From: Lumbricus terrestris
Taxonomy: Eukaryota; Annelida; Clitellata; Crassiclitellata; Lumbricidae
NCBI GenBank assembly: GCA_949752735.1
Contig: OX457040.1
Location: forward strand, 6,338,097-6,402,096
Length of the DNA: 64,000 bases
Direction of reading: 5' to 3'
The translations under genes were made by a program, and so were the position numbers. Below, one piece after another: positions 30,456-42,277 of this stretch. The notes below the pieces were generated by a model, which searched no databases, had not been told where the DNA came from, and was given only the letters and a program-made list of their open reading frames with translations. Numbering within the stretch: position 1 is the first letter of the stretch; every line of letters starts with the position of its first letter.

Positions 30456-31279
30456 TAATTTATGACTTCCCATCTGACTGCAGGGCAGATACGTCATACT
30501 CTCTCTAGTGCTAATGTTATACATGTAATACATCTCAATGTATAAAACCCGCCAACGTTTACGTAAACACCGTTAATATCAGTTTTGATACACTTATAAA
30601 TAAACCGCTACTACTAGCACGGACACGTAACTCTTATCACTTTTTCTTTGTGTTTCTTGCTTCGTGTAATCTTACAAGCAACCGGATTGTTGCTATAATA
30701 TTATAATTAACGACACCGTCTCCAGGGATGGCACTTTGGGTTTTAAAAAGGTCAGATCCGGTCGAAAAAGGCTAGAAAAGGCTAGATTGATAATTTCCCA
30801 GTAAAATACATAGATTTTTCTAATTCTCGGAAGAATTTTTTTGGTCGTCCGATTATTAAAATTTGCTTTCTTTTCCGCCCAGAAAACATTTATGATGACC
30901 TTCTTTTTAGACTTCGGCTCCAAATTTTTCAATTTTTTGTCTAAATTCGCAAACTGTTTGATTTTTTCATGTCTGTTGTGCATTTTCACTTTATTTTTTT
31001 ATTTGTATGTTAAAAGTGGGAAAAAAGCGTTGTGAGACAAAAAAATTAGATCCTGACCAAAAAACCTGGAAACCTAGAAAAGACCAAAAAACCTAGATCT
31101 AGGTGGATAAAGCTATGAGTGACCGTCTCATAGCAGGGTCGACTAGTTGATGCCGTTAGTGAGTTGTGTGTTGAGTTGTACTGAGACATAGTTAAGATTC
31201 ATCGCCATTGGGAAAACTCCCTTAGATCATTCGACTAATAATATGAAAGTTTGTTATACATACATGTATTGGATCTTAT
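30456..31279. other. Spacer without gene
   Basis: AAAGGCTAGA repeats at 30765-30785 and AAAAAACCTAGA or AAAAAACCTGGA repeats at 31058-31098 face each other in inverse sense and may be remnants of one element's ends. No TSD. Confidence 0.35.
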
Positions 31280-31578
31280 CATTGGCGGCGACAGGATTTC
31301 AGGTTTTTTTTGGGGGGGGCTGTATTTGCGGGAGAAAATTTCCGTTTTCAACCGCCAAAATTTCTGACCACCTTTTTTAGTCAATTGGTCAAAATCTTGA
31401 AAACTGGTCCTTTTCCATGACCGCCAAGCTGTCTGGCAAACATCGTGCATTCCTTTATGATTATTTTGGGGGGCTAAAGGGGGTTAATAGTCCAACTATT
31501 TTATTTTTACATGGAAAAAAATGGATGGCCTTTTTAGGGGAGCTTAGCCCTCCCCTAGCACCCCTAGCGCCGCTACTG
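31280..31578. mobile_element. hAT-like MITE, 299 bp
   Basis: The left end CATTGGCGGCGACAGG and the right end, complement of CAGTAGCGGCGCTAGG, resemble the CAGTGGCGG termini of the MITE at 20778. The flanks GATCTTAT (31272-31279) and GATCTCAT (31579-31586) agree at 7 of 8 bases. The interior shares TTCAGGTTTTTTT, GGGGGGG and GAGAAAATTT blocks with the 20.8-kb copy. Confidence 0.8.
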
Positions 31579-32037
31579 GATCTCATCATTAATTGATCAA
31601 TATATTACGAGAATCGTTGTACCGAGATGAGTACAAGGACATAATGTCAATATGGGGTTTAAGTCGACTAATTAAAAAAATTTGGAAATAAAGTAAGGAA
31701 ATATCGCTTCTATAGCAAAATTATAACGTCGTTATAAGCGATTTTAAAGGTGTCCAACAAGAGCGTTCGGTTAAAGAAACTAGAAACATACCGCGAATTG
31801 TCTGGAAATTGATTGATACAATTCCTCGATTAACCTATCTTATACCATCTTGGTTAATTGACAAAACGTCGCGCTTTTTGCGACAATTGCCGTTGACGAT
31901 GTTTCCTAGTAATAATCTAATTTAAATTACAAAGAAATTATTGAGGTCAAAGCAGTTGTCTAACTCTAAGAAGCCCTTCCATTTTTGCGTGAAAAAGAAC
32001 ACTTGCGTCAATCAATCAGTCAATCGTAATATATATA
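31579..32037. other. Spacer with R3 module
   Basis: AAAGGTGTCCAACAAGAGCG begins at 31746, matching the GGTGTCTAACGAGCGCG at 11660. AAAACGTCGCGC...CGTTGACGATG at 31863-31901 may be the paired motif. No gene. Confidence 0.4.
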
Positions 32038-32144
32038 GCGCCCCTTCAAGGTACCTTCTCAGAGGCGCTCCCGACCGAGATCAAGCGAAAAATGTCTTCA
32101 ACAGTACTGTTTGTGAAATTGAGAACATCTTGGGAGATGTCGCA
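32038..32144 (-). pseudogene. LINE 3' end, interrupted by the satellite-filled hAT-like element
   Basis: In minus sense it contains CAATTTCACAAACAG...TGAAGACATTTTTCGC (an FxK..LKTFF-like end) and the tail hairpin GAGCGCCTCTGAGAAGG...GGGGCGCTATATA with GATT repeats. The upstream part lies beyond the insertion, from 34873. It is the same LINE group as 28203-28430. Confidence 0.6.
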
Positions 32145-34872
32145 CAGTGTTTAATCTAGTCCCCCTCCTCTGAGGGGGGAATTGGGGTTTCTGGGGGGGG
32201 AGACATTTGAATGTCCGAAGGACGCTCGTGATGCACGTAGCACCGAGACGGGGAGGGGTATAGGGAGGGGGATGCGCCCCTCCCCATCAGAAACTTTTTG
32301 AATTTCCACACTGCAATGGCAGCATTTTAAGGTGTCGTCTTAACAAAATAGCTGTACATTTTCAGTGACCCATTAGAAAATTTTTGGATTTCCACATTGC
32401 AATGGCAGCATTTTAAGGTGACGTCTTAACAAAATATCTGTACTTTTTCAGTGACCCATTAGAAAATTTTTGGATTTCCACATTGCAATGGCAGCATTTT
32501 AAGGGTCATCTTAACAAAATAACTGTACTGTTTCAGTGACCCATTAGAAACTTTTTGAATTTCCACATTAAAATGGCAGAATTTTAAGGTGTCGTCTTAA
32601 CAAAATAGCTGTACATTTTCAGTGACCCATTAGAAAATTTTTGGATTTCCACACTGCAATGGCAGCACTTTAAGGGGTCATCTTAACAATATAGCTGTAC
32701 TGTTTCAGTGACCCATTAGACACTTTTTGAATTTCCACATTACAATGGCAGCATTTTAAGGTGTCGTCTTAACAAAATAGCTGTACTTTTTCAGTGACCC
32801 ATCAGAAACTTTTTGAATTTCCACACTGCAATGGCAGCATTTTAAGGTGTCGTCTTAACAAAATAGCTGTACATTTTCAGTGACCCATTAGAAAATTTTT
32901 GGATTTCCACATTGCAATGGCAGCATTTTAAGGTGACGTCTTAACAAAATATCTGTACTTTTTCAGTGACCCATTAGAAAATTTTTGGATTTCCACATTG
33001 CAATGGCAGCATTTTAAGGGTCATCTTAACAAAATAACTGTACTGTTTCAGTGACCCATTAGAAACTTTTTGAATTTCCACATTAAAATGGCAGAATTTT
33101 AAGGTGTCGTCTTAACAAAATAGCTGTACATTTTCAGTGACCCATTAGAAAATTTTTGGATTTCCACACTGCAATGGCAGCACTTTAAGGGGTCATCTTA
33201 ACAATATAGCTGTACTGTTTCAGTGACCCATTAGACACTTTTTGAATTTCCACATTACAATGGCAGCATTTTAAGGTGTCGTCTTAACAAAATAGCTGTA
33301 CTTTTTCAGTGACCCATCAGAAACTTTTTGAATTTCCACACTGCAATGGCAGCATTTTAAGGTGTCGTCTTAACAAAATAGCTGTACATTTTCAGTGACC
33401 CATTAGAAAATTTTTGGATTTCCACATTGCAATGGCAGCATTTTAAGGTGACGTCTTAACAAAATATCTGTACTTTTTCAGTGACCCATTAGAAAATTTT
33501 TGGATTTCCACATTGCAATGGCAGCATTTTAAGGGTCATCTTAACAAAATAACTGTACTGTTTCAGTGACCCATTAGAAACTTTTTGAATTTCCACATTA
33601 AAATGGCAGAATTTTAAGGTGTCGTCTTAACAAAATAGCTGTACATTTTCAGTGACCCATTAGAAAATTTTTGGATTTCCACACTGCAATGGCAGCACTT
33701 TAAGGGGTCATCTTAACAATATAGCTGTACTGTTTCAGTGACCCATTAGACACTTTTTGAATTTCCACATTACAATGGCAGCATTTTAAGGTGTCGTCTT
33801 AACAAAATAGCTGTACTTTTTCAGTGACCCATTAGAAACTTTTTGGATTTCCACATTGCAATGGCAGCATTTTAAGGGGTCATCTTAACAAAAAAGCTGT
33901 ACATTTTCAGTGACCCATTAGAAACTTTTTGAATTTCCACATTACAATGGCAGGATTTTAAGGTGTCATCTTAACAAAATAGCTGTACTTTTTCAGTGAC
34001 CCATTAGAAAATTTTTGGATTTCCACATTGCAATGGCAGCATTTTAAGGGGTCATCTTAACAATATAGCTGTACTGTTTCAGTGACCCATTAGAAACTTT
34101 TTGAATTTCCACATTACAATGGCAGCATTTTAAGGTGTCGTCTTAACAAAATAGCTGTACTTTTTCAGTGACCCATTAGAAACTTTTTGGATTTCCACAT
34201 TGCAATGGCAGCATTTTAAGGAGTCATCTTAACAAAATAGCTGTACATTTTCAGTGACCCATTAGAAACTTTTTGAATTTCCACATTACAATGGCAGGAT
34301 TTTAAGGTGTCGTCTTAACAAAATAGCTGTACTTTTTCAGTGACCCATTAGACACTTTTTGGATTTCCACATTGCAATGGCAGCATTTTAAGGGGTCATC
34401 TTAACAAAATAGCTGTACTGTTTCAGTGACTTATTAGAAATTTTTTGAATTTCCACATTAAAATGGCAGCATTTTAAGGGTCATCTTAACAAAATTGCTG
34501 TACTGTTTCAGTGACCCATTAGAAACTTTTTGAATTTCCACATTACAATGGCAGGATTTTAAGGTGTCGTCTTAACAAAATAGCTGTACTTTTTCAGTGA
34601 CCCATTAGAAACTTTTTGGATTTCCACATTGCAATGGCAGCATTTAAAGGGGTCATCTTAACATGATAGTATCATATATTATAGTAGTAAAATAATGTCA
34701 TTATAATCATATAATAATAAATAATATCACGATATATTATAACACTTCATGTAAAACAATGACGAAAGCAGTAACTAAAAACCAATATCATTTCGTCAAT
34801 TTTTTCTGGGGGGGAAATGTCAATCCTGGGGGGGGGAACTTTCCCCCCCAGAGACGTCTAGATTAAATACTG
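32145..34872. mobile_element. hAT-like element, 2,728 bp, filled with satellite
   Basis: Begins CAGTGTTTAATCTAG and ends with the complement of CAGTATTTAATCTAG, 14 of 15 positions. The flanks are an exact GATGTCGCA (32136-32144 and 34873-34881), so the TSD is 8 or 9 bp depending on where the end is placed. Terminal regions carry G/C-rich blocks. Everything between about 32290 and 34660 is an 86-bp tandem array. No transposase is encoded. It is inserted in a LINE 3' end. Confidence 0.85.
32290..34660. repeat. 86-bp satellite with a 515-bp higher-order repeat
   Basis: Some 27 units, each with TTTCCACATTGCAATGGC-, GCATTTTAAGG-, CTTAACAAAATAGCTGTAC- and CAGTGACCCATTAG-type blocks. Units differ in a fixed order (GTGACG, GGGTC, AAAATGGCAGA variants). 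The order repeats every six units: identical landmarks fall at 32306, 32821 and 33336, exactly 515 bp apart. The first two 515-bp blocks and most of the third look identical, while the part from about 33840 is less regular. Confidence 0.92.
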
Positions 34873-34881
34873 GATGTCGCA

Positions 34882-35739
34882 TAGTCATAGACCGTTTGAT
34901 CATACTGTAGGTTACATATTCGCCATGAGAACAGCCCTACCAGCGAATTGTTTGAGCTTTTCTGCTTTGATGCACAATGTTTAAAGTTACCTTATATTGT
35001 GGCTGCCAGATACCCTGACAATCGATCTACTATAATAGTTTTTTTTATAATTATCTGCTTGTTTGTGTGCTAGTGTGCGCGTTCGTACGTGTGTGCGCAC
35101 TTTACCGTAATTTTTTTAATTGCGCTGTCTGTACTATGAGTGATATTGTGTTTCAATTACACACCTTAATCATTAGATTGTTGTATTAATAAAGTGCATT
35201 TTTTTAAATTGCATCTCGCCTCACATCAAAGAACCAGAATTATAGGAAACAAGAATATTACTCCAACGATAGTTTTGCAGACCTTATCATGTGTATGTGT
35301 CATTTGTGTGTTTTGCTCAGTGTATGTGTGTGCGTGGCTGTATGTGCGCGCGTGTGCAGGTGAAGGGTGCATGCGTGCGAGCGTCCAGTTGTAGCAGGCA
35401 CAATAAAAGTTTGCGATCGTAATAATTATTCCTAAATTAATTAATTATGTGTCAGATATTCGCATTCGTTACGTCACTCTTTAAAACACATCTGACAAGA
35501 CGTGGACCCTAATGCTTGGGTGTAGGCGCAATAGAGATATATTTATTAAAGGAAGGTTTGACTTTAAGATAATGCATCTGTGTAAGCTCTGGTCATATAG
35601 CGTTAAGACAATGGGACACAATTATAATAGGCTATGTATTACATGTTGCTGCTCTTTTGTTTGAGAATTTCCTTCTGCTAATTTACTTTAGAGCCATTGC
35701 GAATTTCCGCTTTAGTCGACAATTATTGTAGAGCTGGAT
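34882..35739. other. Spacer without gene
   Basis: AT-rich with GTGTGTG-rich patches near 35070-35100 and 35290-35370. No gene or clear repeat. Confidence 0.4.
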
Positions 35740-35955
35740 ATCGCCAATAATCAGAGGCGCTTCCGGCACAGGCTCGGCCAAACTCAAATTGCGCCGAGGG
35801 CCATATGAAGACCATTTGTGAGTTCGAGCGCTGCATAAGTTGGTGAGCCAAGTGCCTCTTTTTGCAGAAGTCTCAAGACCACTTTCTCTATCTAAATTGT
35901 CTCTCGCACGAGGAGCGCCTCTGATTAGTTTTCACTGCAAGAGGCGCCATATAAA
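35740..35955. pseudogene. Two LINE tails in opposite orientation
   Basis: On the minus strand 35740-35830 reads LSLAEPVPEAPLIIG across GCCGGAAGCGCCTCTG, like the LINE end at 36700. On the + strand 35840-35955 reads RPLSLSKLSLARGAPLI across GAGGAGCGCCTCTG and continues AAGAGGCGCCATATAAAT. Both resemble the C-terminus and hairpin tail of the same LINE group, facing each other. They are small and decayed. Confidence 0.5.
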
Positions 35956-36699
35956 TTTGTGGATGCAATACGATACAGTAGGTGAACTCATAAGACCATG
36001 GTTAAGCAGAAGTGATATAAGTTCGATTACAAATGAGATCGATTTTTTTTTATCTTTTCTGAAAGCTGCAAGACATACATTCAGACTTACTTGAAATAAA
36101 TCGGTAAATTTTGTGGGCAACTTAAGGTTCTAAATTGTATCTTTTACGTTCATGAACAATACTACTTTAATTTCCAAAGCTCCTTTGTCTTCAACGACTT
36201 TAATTAATATGTATAATAAATTCTAATTTATAAATCTGAATGCATTGCAGTAGTCAGTAGGTAGGCCTACATTAGGTCTTCTGACGATCAAGATGGCGGT
36301 ATCATGGTAGAGATTCATTGTGATCTATTTCTAGAGAGGTATCTAATAATTTAAAATAAAGTTTTATCAGTCTAATTATAGTGAAGAAGTTATAAGTTTT
36401 CATTGCGTACAATTCAAGAATTTCTGAAGGATGACATGGGCCGCAGAGGAAAACTTCGATGTATGAGCCGTCTAGATTAAATTGTAAATTAATAACTAAA
36501 AATGATTTATATATGATCATACAAAATTGTATAAAAGGTGTCTACCGAGAACAGTTTTGCTATGATATTACTTAAGTCATTAATGGATTATAACTAAATA
36601 ATAAATAATTGCCCTTCTAGCTAATTCAACCAGAATTTGAACTGGCACTATCAGAGTACGTCCAAATCGATATATTAATACATCATTTTAATTTATTTT
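35956..36699. other. Spacer with R3 module
   Basis: AAAGGTGTCTACCGAGAAC at 36534. No gene. Confidence 0.4.
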
Positions 36700-36880
36700 A
36701 CTTTCAACTTGCACCCTCTCAAGATAAATAACCAGAGGCGCTTCCGGCAAGGCTCGGCCAGCCGCTAAAGAGGACAGTCCTGACTTAAGTCTACGGCTTA
36801 TTTTATGACTTTTATGTAATGTAATGTGGGTCTTCGAAAAATCATCGGCACACGCGAGGGAGAACGGCTTATTCACCGAC
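36700..36880 (-). pseudogene. LINE ORF2 C-terminus running into the hairpin tail
   Basis: The minus strand reads KPFSLACADDFSKTH, then SHKISRRLKSGLSSLAAGRA, then LPEAPLVIYLERVQ with a stop near 36688. RRLKxxLxSLAxGRA is the FKxxLKTxLF region, and PEAPLVIYL spans the GGAAGCGCCTCTGGTT tail. The C-terminal codons therefore overlap the 3' hairpin motif that defines this LINE group. Confidence 0.6.
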
Positions 36881-37771
36881 TATGGAGCAAATCAATTCCG
36901 ATGTAGCAAGGCTGTTTTTCCTGCGGAAAAGAGATGAATGTCTGGGTGAAGTGAAGAGAAGAAGTTGAACAGACACGCATTAAAAGTTTGTGCTTATAAG
37001 ACGTCAGTGTTCAAATCATGCATTGTACGTCGTTAAACTTGTTGGAATGATAATTATAGAGGTCTGTAGGTTTTAACGAAAAAGAGATAAATAATTTTTG
37101 AGCAATGCACTACCAAAGTACAACAAGCATTGATAGAGTTATACGTACGATGTCGTTTCAACTAGAATCCTATCCTTTTTGTAACAGTAACTGTTACTAT
37201 GCGACATTGTCTCCTTGGTAAAGTGTGATGCAAGTGCAATTCTGAAGGTTACAACGACTATGAGATGTCGCTATGTAACGAGGCAAACGGCACTTCTTTA
37301 TTGACACCTTTAAAACGTTTTGAACCGATAATATATCAATTCGTTAGTTGCTACGTGACTTAAAAAACACACAAAAACTTCTACTTCATTATTGTTTTGA
37401 ACATAATTATATGCTTGGAAAATACAGGCATACAAGCAAAGGATATTCCTGTAATGTATAGTGGAAGCATTGAAAATTCTTCATTACTCACAAAAGCGAG
37501 ATCCTGAAAACCAGCCTTTGCACCTGCGCTATATCAAACTAAGTCCGATGCAACCAGGCTGCTCTGTTCCTTCCGAAAGTACTTCAGAATGTGGGTGGGT
37601 GGGCAACCCGACAAGCTGAACTGACATACACTAACGATTGTTTCTATCAAGACACGTCGGTGATCTTCTGGAGTCATTAAAATGGCCTATTTTATACAGT
37701 TATTACGTTAAATTATAAATAATGGGAACATTTGGAATAAATTTCTGTCGACGTCAACGGACTTTGTGGTC
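36881..37771. other. Spacer with reverse R3 motif
   Basis: GACACCTTTAAAACG at 37303-37317 is the complement of the AAAGGTGTC motif. No gene. Confidence 0.4.
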
Positions 37772-37852
37772 TAATCTCTTAATATGCCCCGTCTAAACTC
37801 TTAAGATGTCCGGTCTAAACTCTTAAGATGTCCCGTCTAAACTCTTATCCTA
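37772..37852. repeat. 25-bp minisatellite, three units
   Basis: Three copies of a CCGTCTAAACTCTTAAGATG unit, the first and last degraded. Confidence 0.75.
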
Positions 37853-39267
37853 ACTTCTTCAGAACTATTTTACCCTTGGTAAAATGAGAAGTTAGGTCGA
37901 CGTTAGTGATTCCGACAATCGTCAGATGTCGCTAAGCAATGGGTCAGATGACTCTTCTGCATGGACACCTTCACAAGGCTGACCGACAATTCTATATTAA
38001 TTCGTCAGACTCAAATTATCTTCACATCATCTTACAATAATAATTATTGTCGCTAAACGATACTTTATCATAACACACACGGGAGCGTCACCGTATACTT
38101 CTCTGTGCTTGGGATCGACATTAACACATTAGAATTCCTTCAGTTGCAAACGTGACTTCGAAACCAATGCGATTCATTGTCAAGCTGTTGATTATGAATT
38201 ATCTCTCCTATTACCCAGTGTCGCTAAACAGCAAAACTATAAACTGAAGCAGTAAGCAACGACAATACTTTATTTATTACGGCATATGCAAACGGAGAGT
38301 GAACAATTTAAAATAATAAAGCAAGCTGACAGAGATCAATTTATTCCATGACTGCTTTATCTATCACAGAATAATTCAAAATCATGAGTTCTACGTATTA
38401 TAATAATAATGTTGCACGTTTACCCAGAATAACTCATTGTAACCATTCCACAGACGAATTTATATAGGTGAACATCCGTTTCTAAAGGTGTCTAAATTAA
38501 TGTGACTAGGTATTGGAATAATTATGACAAGCTTCGCAGAAAAGCTTATTGTTACCTATTATTCAGCAGTTTAACGTCGTCCTATGACATCAATGGCCGA
38601 TGACGACAATACAGAAAATATACAATACAATGAAAACAAATTTCTAGTGTCCTAGAAAACACCATAAAATGCGTCTAACTGAAACTTCACAATTTCAGCA
38701 ATGTTCAATCTCTAATACCTTTAAAAAAAGTTCATCTTACATTCTCTATGCTCAGACAATAGGATCTAATGTTAATTAAGCAACATTGTTTTTCATCAAT
38801 TGTCTCACACATTATATGTAAACTGTGACATTAAAAAGCAATTATGGCTATAAATGTTCAACACATATAACTCTTGTCTCAAATACTAAGTATTTTTTAA
38901 ACTATTAATATCCTCTAGCATAATTCACATGTAACAATATGTATGTATATATATATATACATATATATCATAATTTTTCAAGGTTAGGTTTCCACATTGT
39001 TAGACATCATATATGTTTCAGCATGTTAAAACAATGGCAATGTTTATTCAACTGCAACAGAGTAATGAAACACCTTGTGACACTTATTGTATAACTCAAA
39101 CCACATAGAATAAAAAGAAAATTGTATTAAAACAGGTATTCAATATCCAATATGCAACATTTATGTTTTGCCATAATAAAATCATATTTCTAAAAATATG
39201 TCTTATAATACAACATACTCATCGACATTAGAAGAGAAATTTCTTTTTTGTTATAAACAGGTGCTTC
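37853..39267. other. Spacer with a well-preserved R3 module
   Basis: 38455-38607 carries CCATTCCACAGACGAATTT, ATATAGGTG, AAAGGTGTCTAAATTAATG (38484) and TTTAACGTCGTCCTATGAC with ATCAATGGCCGATGACG. Its first half aligns with 40466-40545. The remainder is AT-rich and empty. Confidence 0.5.
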
Positions 39268-39275
39268 AGTACAAC

Positions 39276-40079
39276 CAAAGCTCGAGGGTACGCGTACCCT
39301 AAAATAGAATACGTTAAAATACGTACGTACCTTTCAAAAAATAGAATACGCGTATGATACGTACCATACACGAAAATTTTATTCATGGTTTGCTCGGCGA
39401 CCCATAGCCAACGTATAGTCTGACGTCAACTGTAGGCCTATGCGCCATTGAAACCGGTACTTCCGGTAGCGTATAGCAGTAAATTTAATTCGATAAATTC
39501 TTTGGTTATAATAATATCAATTAAATGCAAACTGTACTGTATTTCTGATGAGAGCTAAGTACACGTGGCTGGTTTGCAAATAAAATTGGTGTAACTCGAC
39601 AGTTGCAGTATATCTATATGTAAGCTTATAGCCTACGCATCAGTCAGCGAGTCAGCGATGCCCAGAGAACGCGAGAAGGAATGGACGCACGTGTGAAAGT
39701 TTTGAAAAATGCGAACAATTATTATCTGATTGAATGCAATTTTTTGACAAGCAGTTCTGGGTTGGATCAGGCAATCGCAAATGAACACATCGTTGAAGTG
39801 CTGCAGCAGAACTGAGACGACTGACTGACATTAGTGGATTTAGCTGCAATGTATGCTGGATAAACATAGCCTATATCTACAATATAGCATTGCAGCAATT
39901 TATTACGTCGTATACTGGGTTGTGAGTGTTTGTTTAAATTAAATTGAACATTCTTATAATGAGTAATGACGAGGCTAGCGTATTTTATTATTGTTTACGT
40001 ACCCTAAAATAGGGTACGTTAAAATACGTACGTACCTTTCAAAAAATAGAATACGTACGGTACGTACCCTCGAGCTTTG
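39276..40079. mobile_element. hAT-like element, 804 bp, exact 8-bp TSD
   Basis: Perfect 17-bp TIRs CAAAGCTCGAGGGTACG (39276-39292) and the complement at 40063-40079, with AGTACAAC at 39268-39275 and 40080-40087. Direct subterminal copies of CCCTAAAATAG, ACGTTAAAATACGTACG and TACCTTTCAAAAAATAG lie at both ends, possibly transposase-binding repeats. No coding capacity. Confidence 0.88.
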
Positions 40080-40087
40080 AGTACAAC

Positions 40088-40601
40088 CAATATAATTATG
40101 CAAAACCAAAACCAAATATACATTAGGCACACAAATCCACATCAATGTGTACATCGCAGTTACACAATACCTCTCACAACAAAACAAATCTGCACCATTA
40201 CAATCGTAATTGTTATATATTTACAGATATGAGTAACATGAGTCTATTCATGACGACACATCGAGAAATGTTATTTACATAATCCGGCCGCTAGTTATTA
40301 TTCTAATTAGCCGATACACTTCATTTTGATACAAATTGATCGTCCAAAGACTTTTAATAGAAACTTCGTTTTTATATATTTGACATTTATTTCTTAGAAT
40401 CTTAGAAATATCTTCTTTTTTACAGTCTAAAAAGATGTGCTTAATTGTCTCAAGCACGTTATTGTTACCATTCCGCTGATGAATTTATATAAAGGAGAAA
40501 ATTTGTTTATAATGGTGTGCAAAATTAATGTGACTATATCCGGCTGTTGACGATTATACATGTAATGGTCATTTACGGATTAAATACAATTGTAAGGCTG
40601 C
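40088..40601. other. Spacer with R3 module
   Basis: 40466-40545 (ACCATTCCGCTGATGAATTT, ATATAAAGG, AATGGTGTGCAAAATTAATG, TGACTATA) is collinear with 38455-38510. No gene. Confidence 0.45.
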
Positions 40602-41229
40602 TATACCCCGCAGTCGAACTCTGCGGGGGTATTACGATCAGTCGATCGTAACTCTGTCAAGTCGAGTCGATTTAAAAAATCGTAGACTCGATTGACTTGC
40701 AAGTCGAATCGATCGTGGTTTTCTCGACTTAGAAGCATTTCAGGACCAACAATACATGATTTAACGAAATAGGCTACCCTGGTAATTCCGTGCTGGTACA
40801 AACATTTAAATAGCATAATAAACCTGTTAGGCTGCTGACGCTTTCGTATTGGTTATCAACGCAATTAACGGTGAAATTGAAGCGATTAACATGCGTTAGG
40901 AAAGCCCTAGTTTAAAAAAATGTAAGCTCTTTAGTCTGTCCGGATAATAGCAAAACATTCAACGGTCTATAATATAATTATTTAGAATAGGATTTATTTT
41001 ATGGTCTACTTCTGACTTTGATATACGCAACTTGCAACACATTACAGCAACTCGATAGAAGATGCACTAGATAAAAACCTTAAAAAGCAAACAATTTATG
41101 TCACACGAATTCGCGGATAAAAAGGTTTGTAATTTTAGCGAACGCATTGCATTGGCGCATTTGTACGTCTATACAATAATTATTCACAACACTTAATGAT
41201 GAGTAGACACATTTAGATGCTGGGATAAA

Positions 41230-42082
41230 GGTACTTGTCGGTTAATTCACCTGCAGACACCGAAACCCATTAAACGCAATTTTACGTGCAAAAATTAATT
41301 CACCTGCTGGTTACATCGCAAATTTAGTAGATTCGCTGTGCGCATTTAACATAGACATTGTAAAGAACTGTTCAAATTAGGAACATTGACCTTGATCCAG
41401 CTTCCACTTCACATATAGAAATACCTTAATCCAGCTTCCATTACAGATACAGAAATACCTTCATCCAGCTTCTATTTAAGGTATGAAAATATCTTAATCC
41501 AGCTTCCATTTCTCAAGCGTCTTATCAACAATTCAGACTCTTTTTAACATATAAAAAATATCTTAATCCAGCCTCCATTTATCAAGCGATATTTTCATAA
41601 ATCCAGTCTCTGTTCAACCAACAGTTATTTTCATAAATCCTGCAGCTTCAATATACGCAAAACATTCTCATCAACCAGACTCCAATTTAAGCAAGAATGC
41701 TTTCATCAATCCAGCTCCAATTTAAGCAAGAAGATTTTCATCCATCTGGCTGTAGGTTAAGCAAAACGTTTTCATCCATCAGGCTTCAATTTAAGTGAGG
41801 ACATTTTCAGCAATCCAACTTCTATTGTATCTTAAATGGATGCCGGATTAGGCTAATGATAAAACGCTTGAGAAATGGAAGCTGGATTAAGGTATATTTT
41901 TAATAAATTCATGGGGTTCATGACGTCCGAAATGAAATAAACACGTGCTATAAGTTCATCGGATGTCACCATTACATTACGTCACTAAAAACATTGAGTA
42001 AAAATACGGCAGATTCTGCAGGTGAACTAACCGACAAGGTACACAGACGAAAATTTTGCAGGTGAATTAACCGACAAGTACC
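41230..42082. mobile_element. Nested TIR element, 853 bp, 26-bp perfect TIRs
   Basis: The left end starts GGTACTTGTCGGTTAATTC (41230-41255) and the right end 42057-42082 is the exact complement. The flanks GGGATAAA and GGGATAAT (41222-41229, 42083-42090) agree at 7 of 8 bases, suggesting an 8-bp TSD. A second imperfect copy of the right TIR sits just inside at 42013-42040. The middle is a degenerate tandem repeat. Confidence 0.82.
41385..41880. repeat. Degenerate tandem repeat on ATCCAGCTTCCATTT
   Basis: About ten units of 40-60 bp, each with TTAATCCAGCTTCCATTT or a variant (TCATCAATCCAGCTCC, ATCCATCTGGCT) and a linker such as AAGTATAGAAATA or AAGCAAGAA. The last unit at 41865-41895 is inverted. 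Confidence 0.75.
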
Positions 42083-42277
42083 GGGATAATTATAAGGATG
42101 CAGCTGTCGTCAGCAATTTTGGTAAGAAGGCCCCAGGCCAAGTCGACAAAGTCGATCGAGTCGATCATCAGCCAAGCCAAGTCGATTGAGTCGTTGTGAG
42201 GTCAGCGAGTCAAAAAAGTCGATCGAGTCGATCGCCTGGCGAGTACTTATCGACGCTTCGATCGACTGCGGGGTATA

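Larger units (their letters stand above)
40602..42277. mobile_element. TIR element of 1,676 bp with GTCGA-rich ends
   Basis: Terminal TATACCCCGCAGTCGA (40602-40617) and its exact complement (42262-42277). Both subterminal regions (to about 40740, and from about 42130) are packed with GTCGA and TCGATCGAGTCGA motifs. If the outer TA is the target, the TIR is TACCCCGCAGTCGA-type with a TA duplication; that is uncertain. Another TIR element is nested at 41230-42082. Confidence 0.75.

Noticed and set aside
30725..31115. Transposon suggested by CAGGGATGG and facing AAAGGCTAG/CCTAGAAAAG repeats
   Set aside because: No matching right terminus or target duplication could be found.
32290..34660. CRISPR-like array (regular 86-bp repeats)
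   Set aside because: Units are contiguous with no unique spacers, in an animal-type sequence; this is a satellite.
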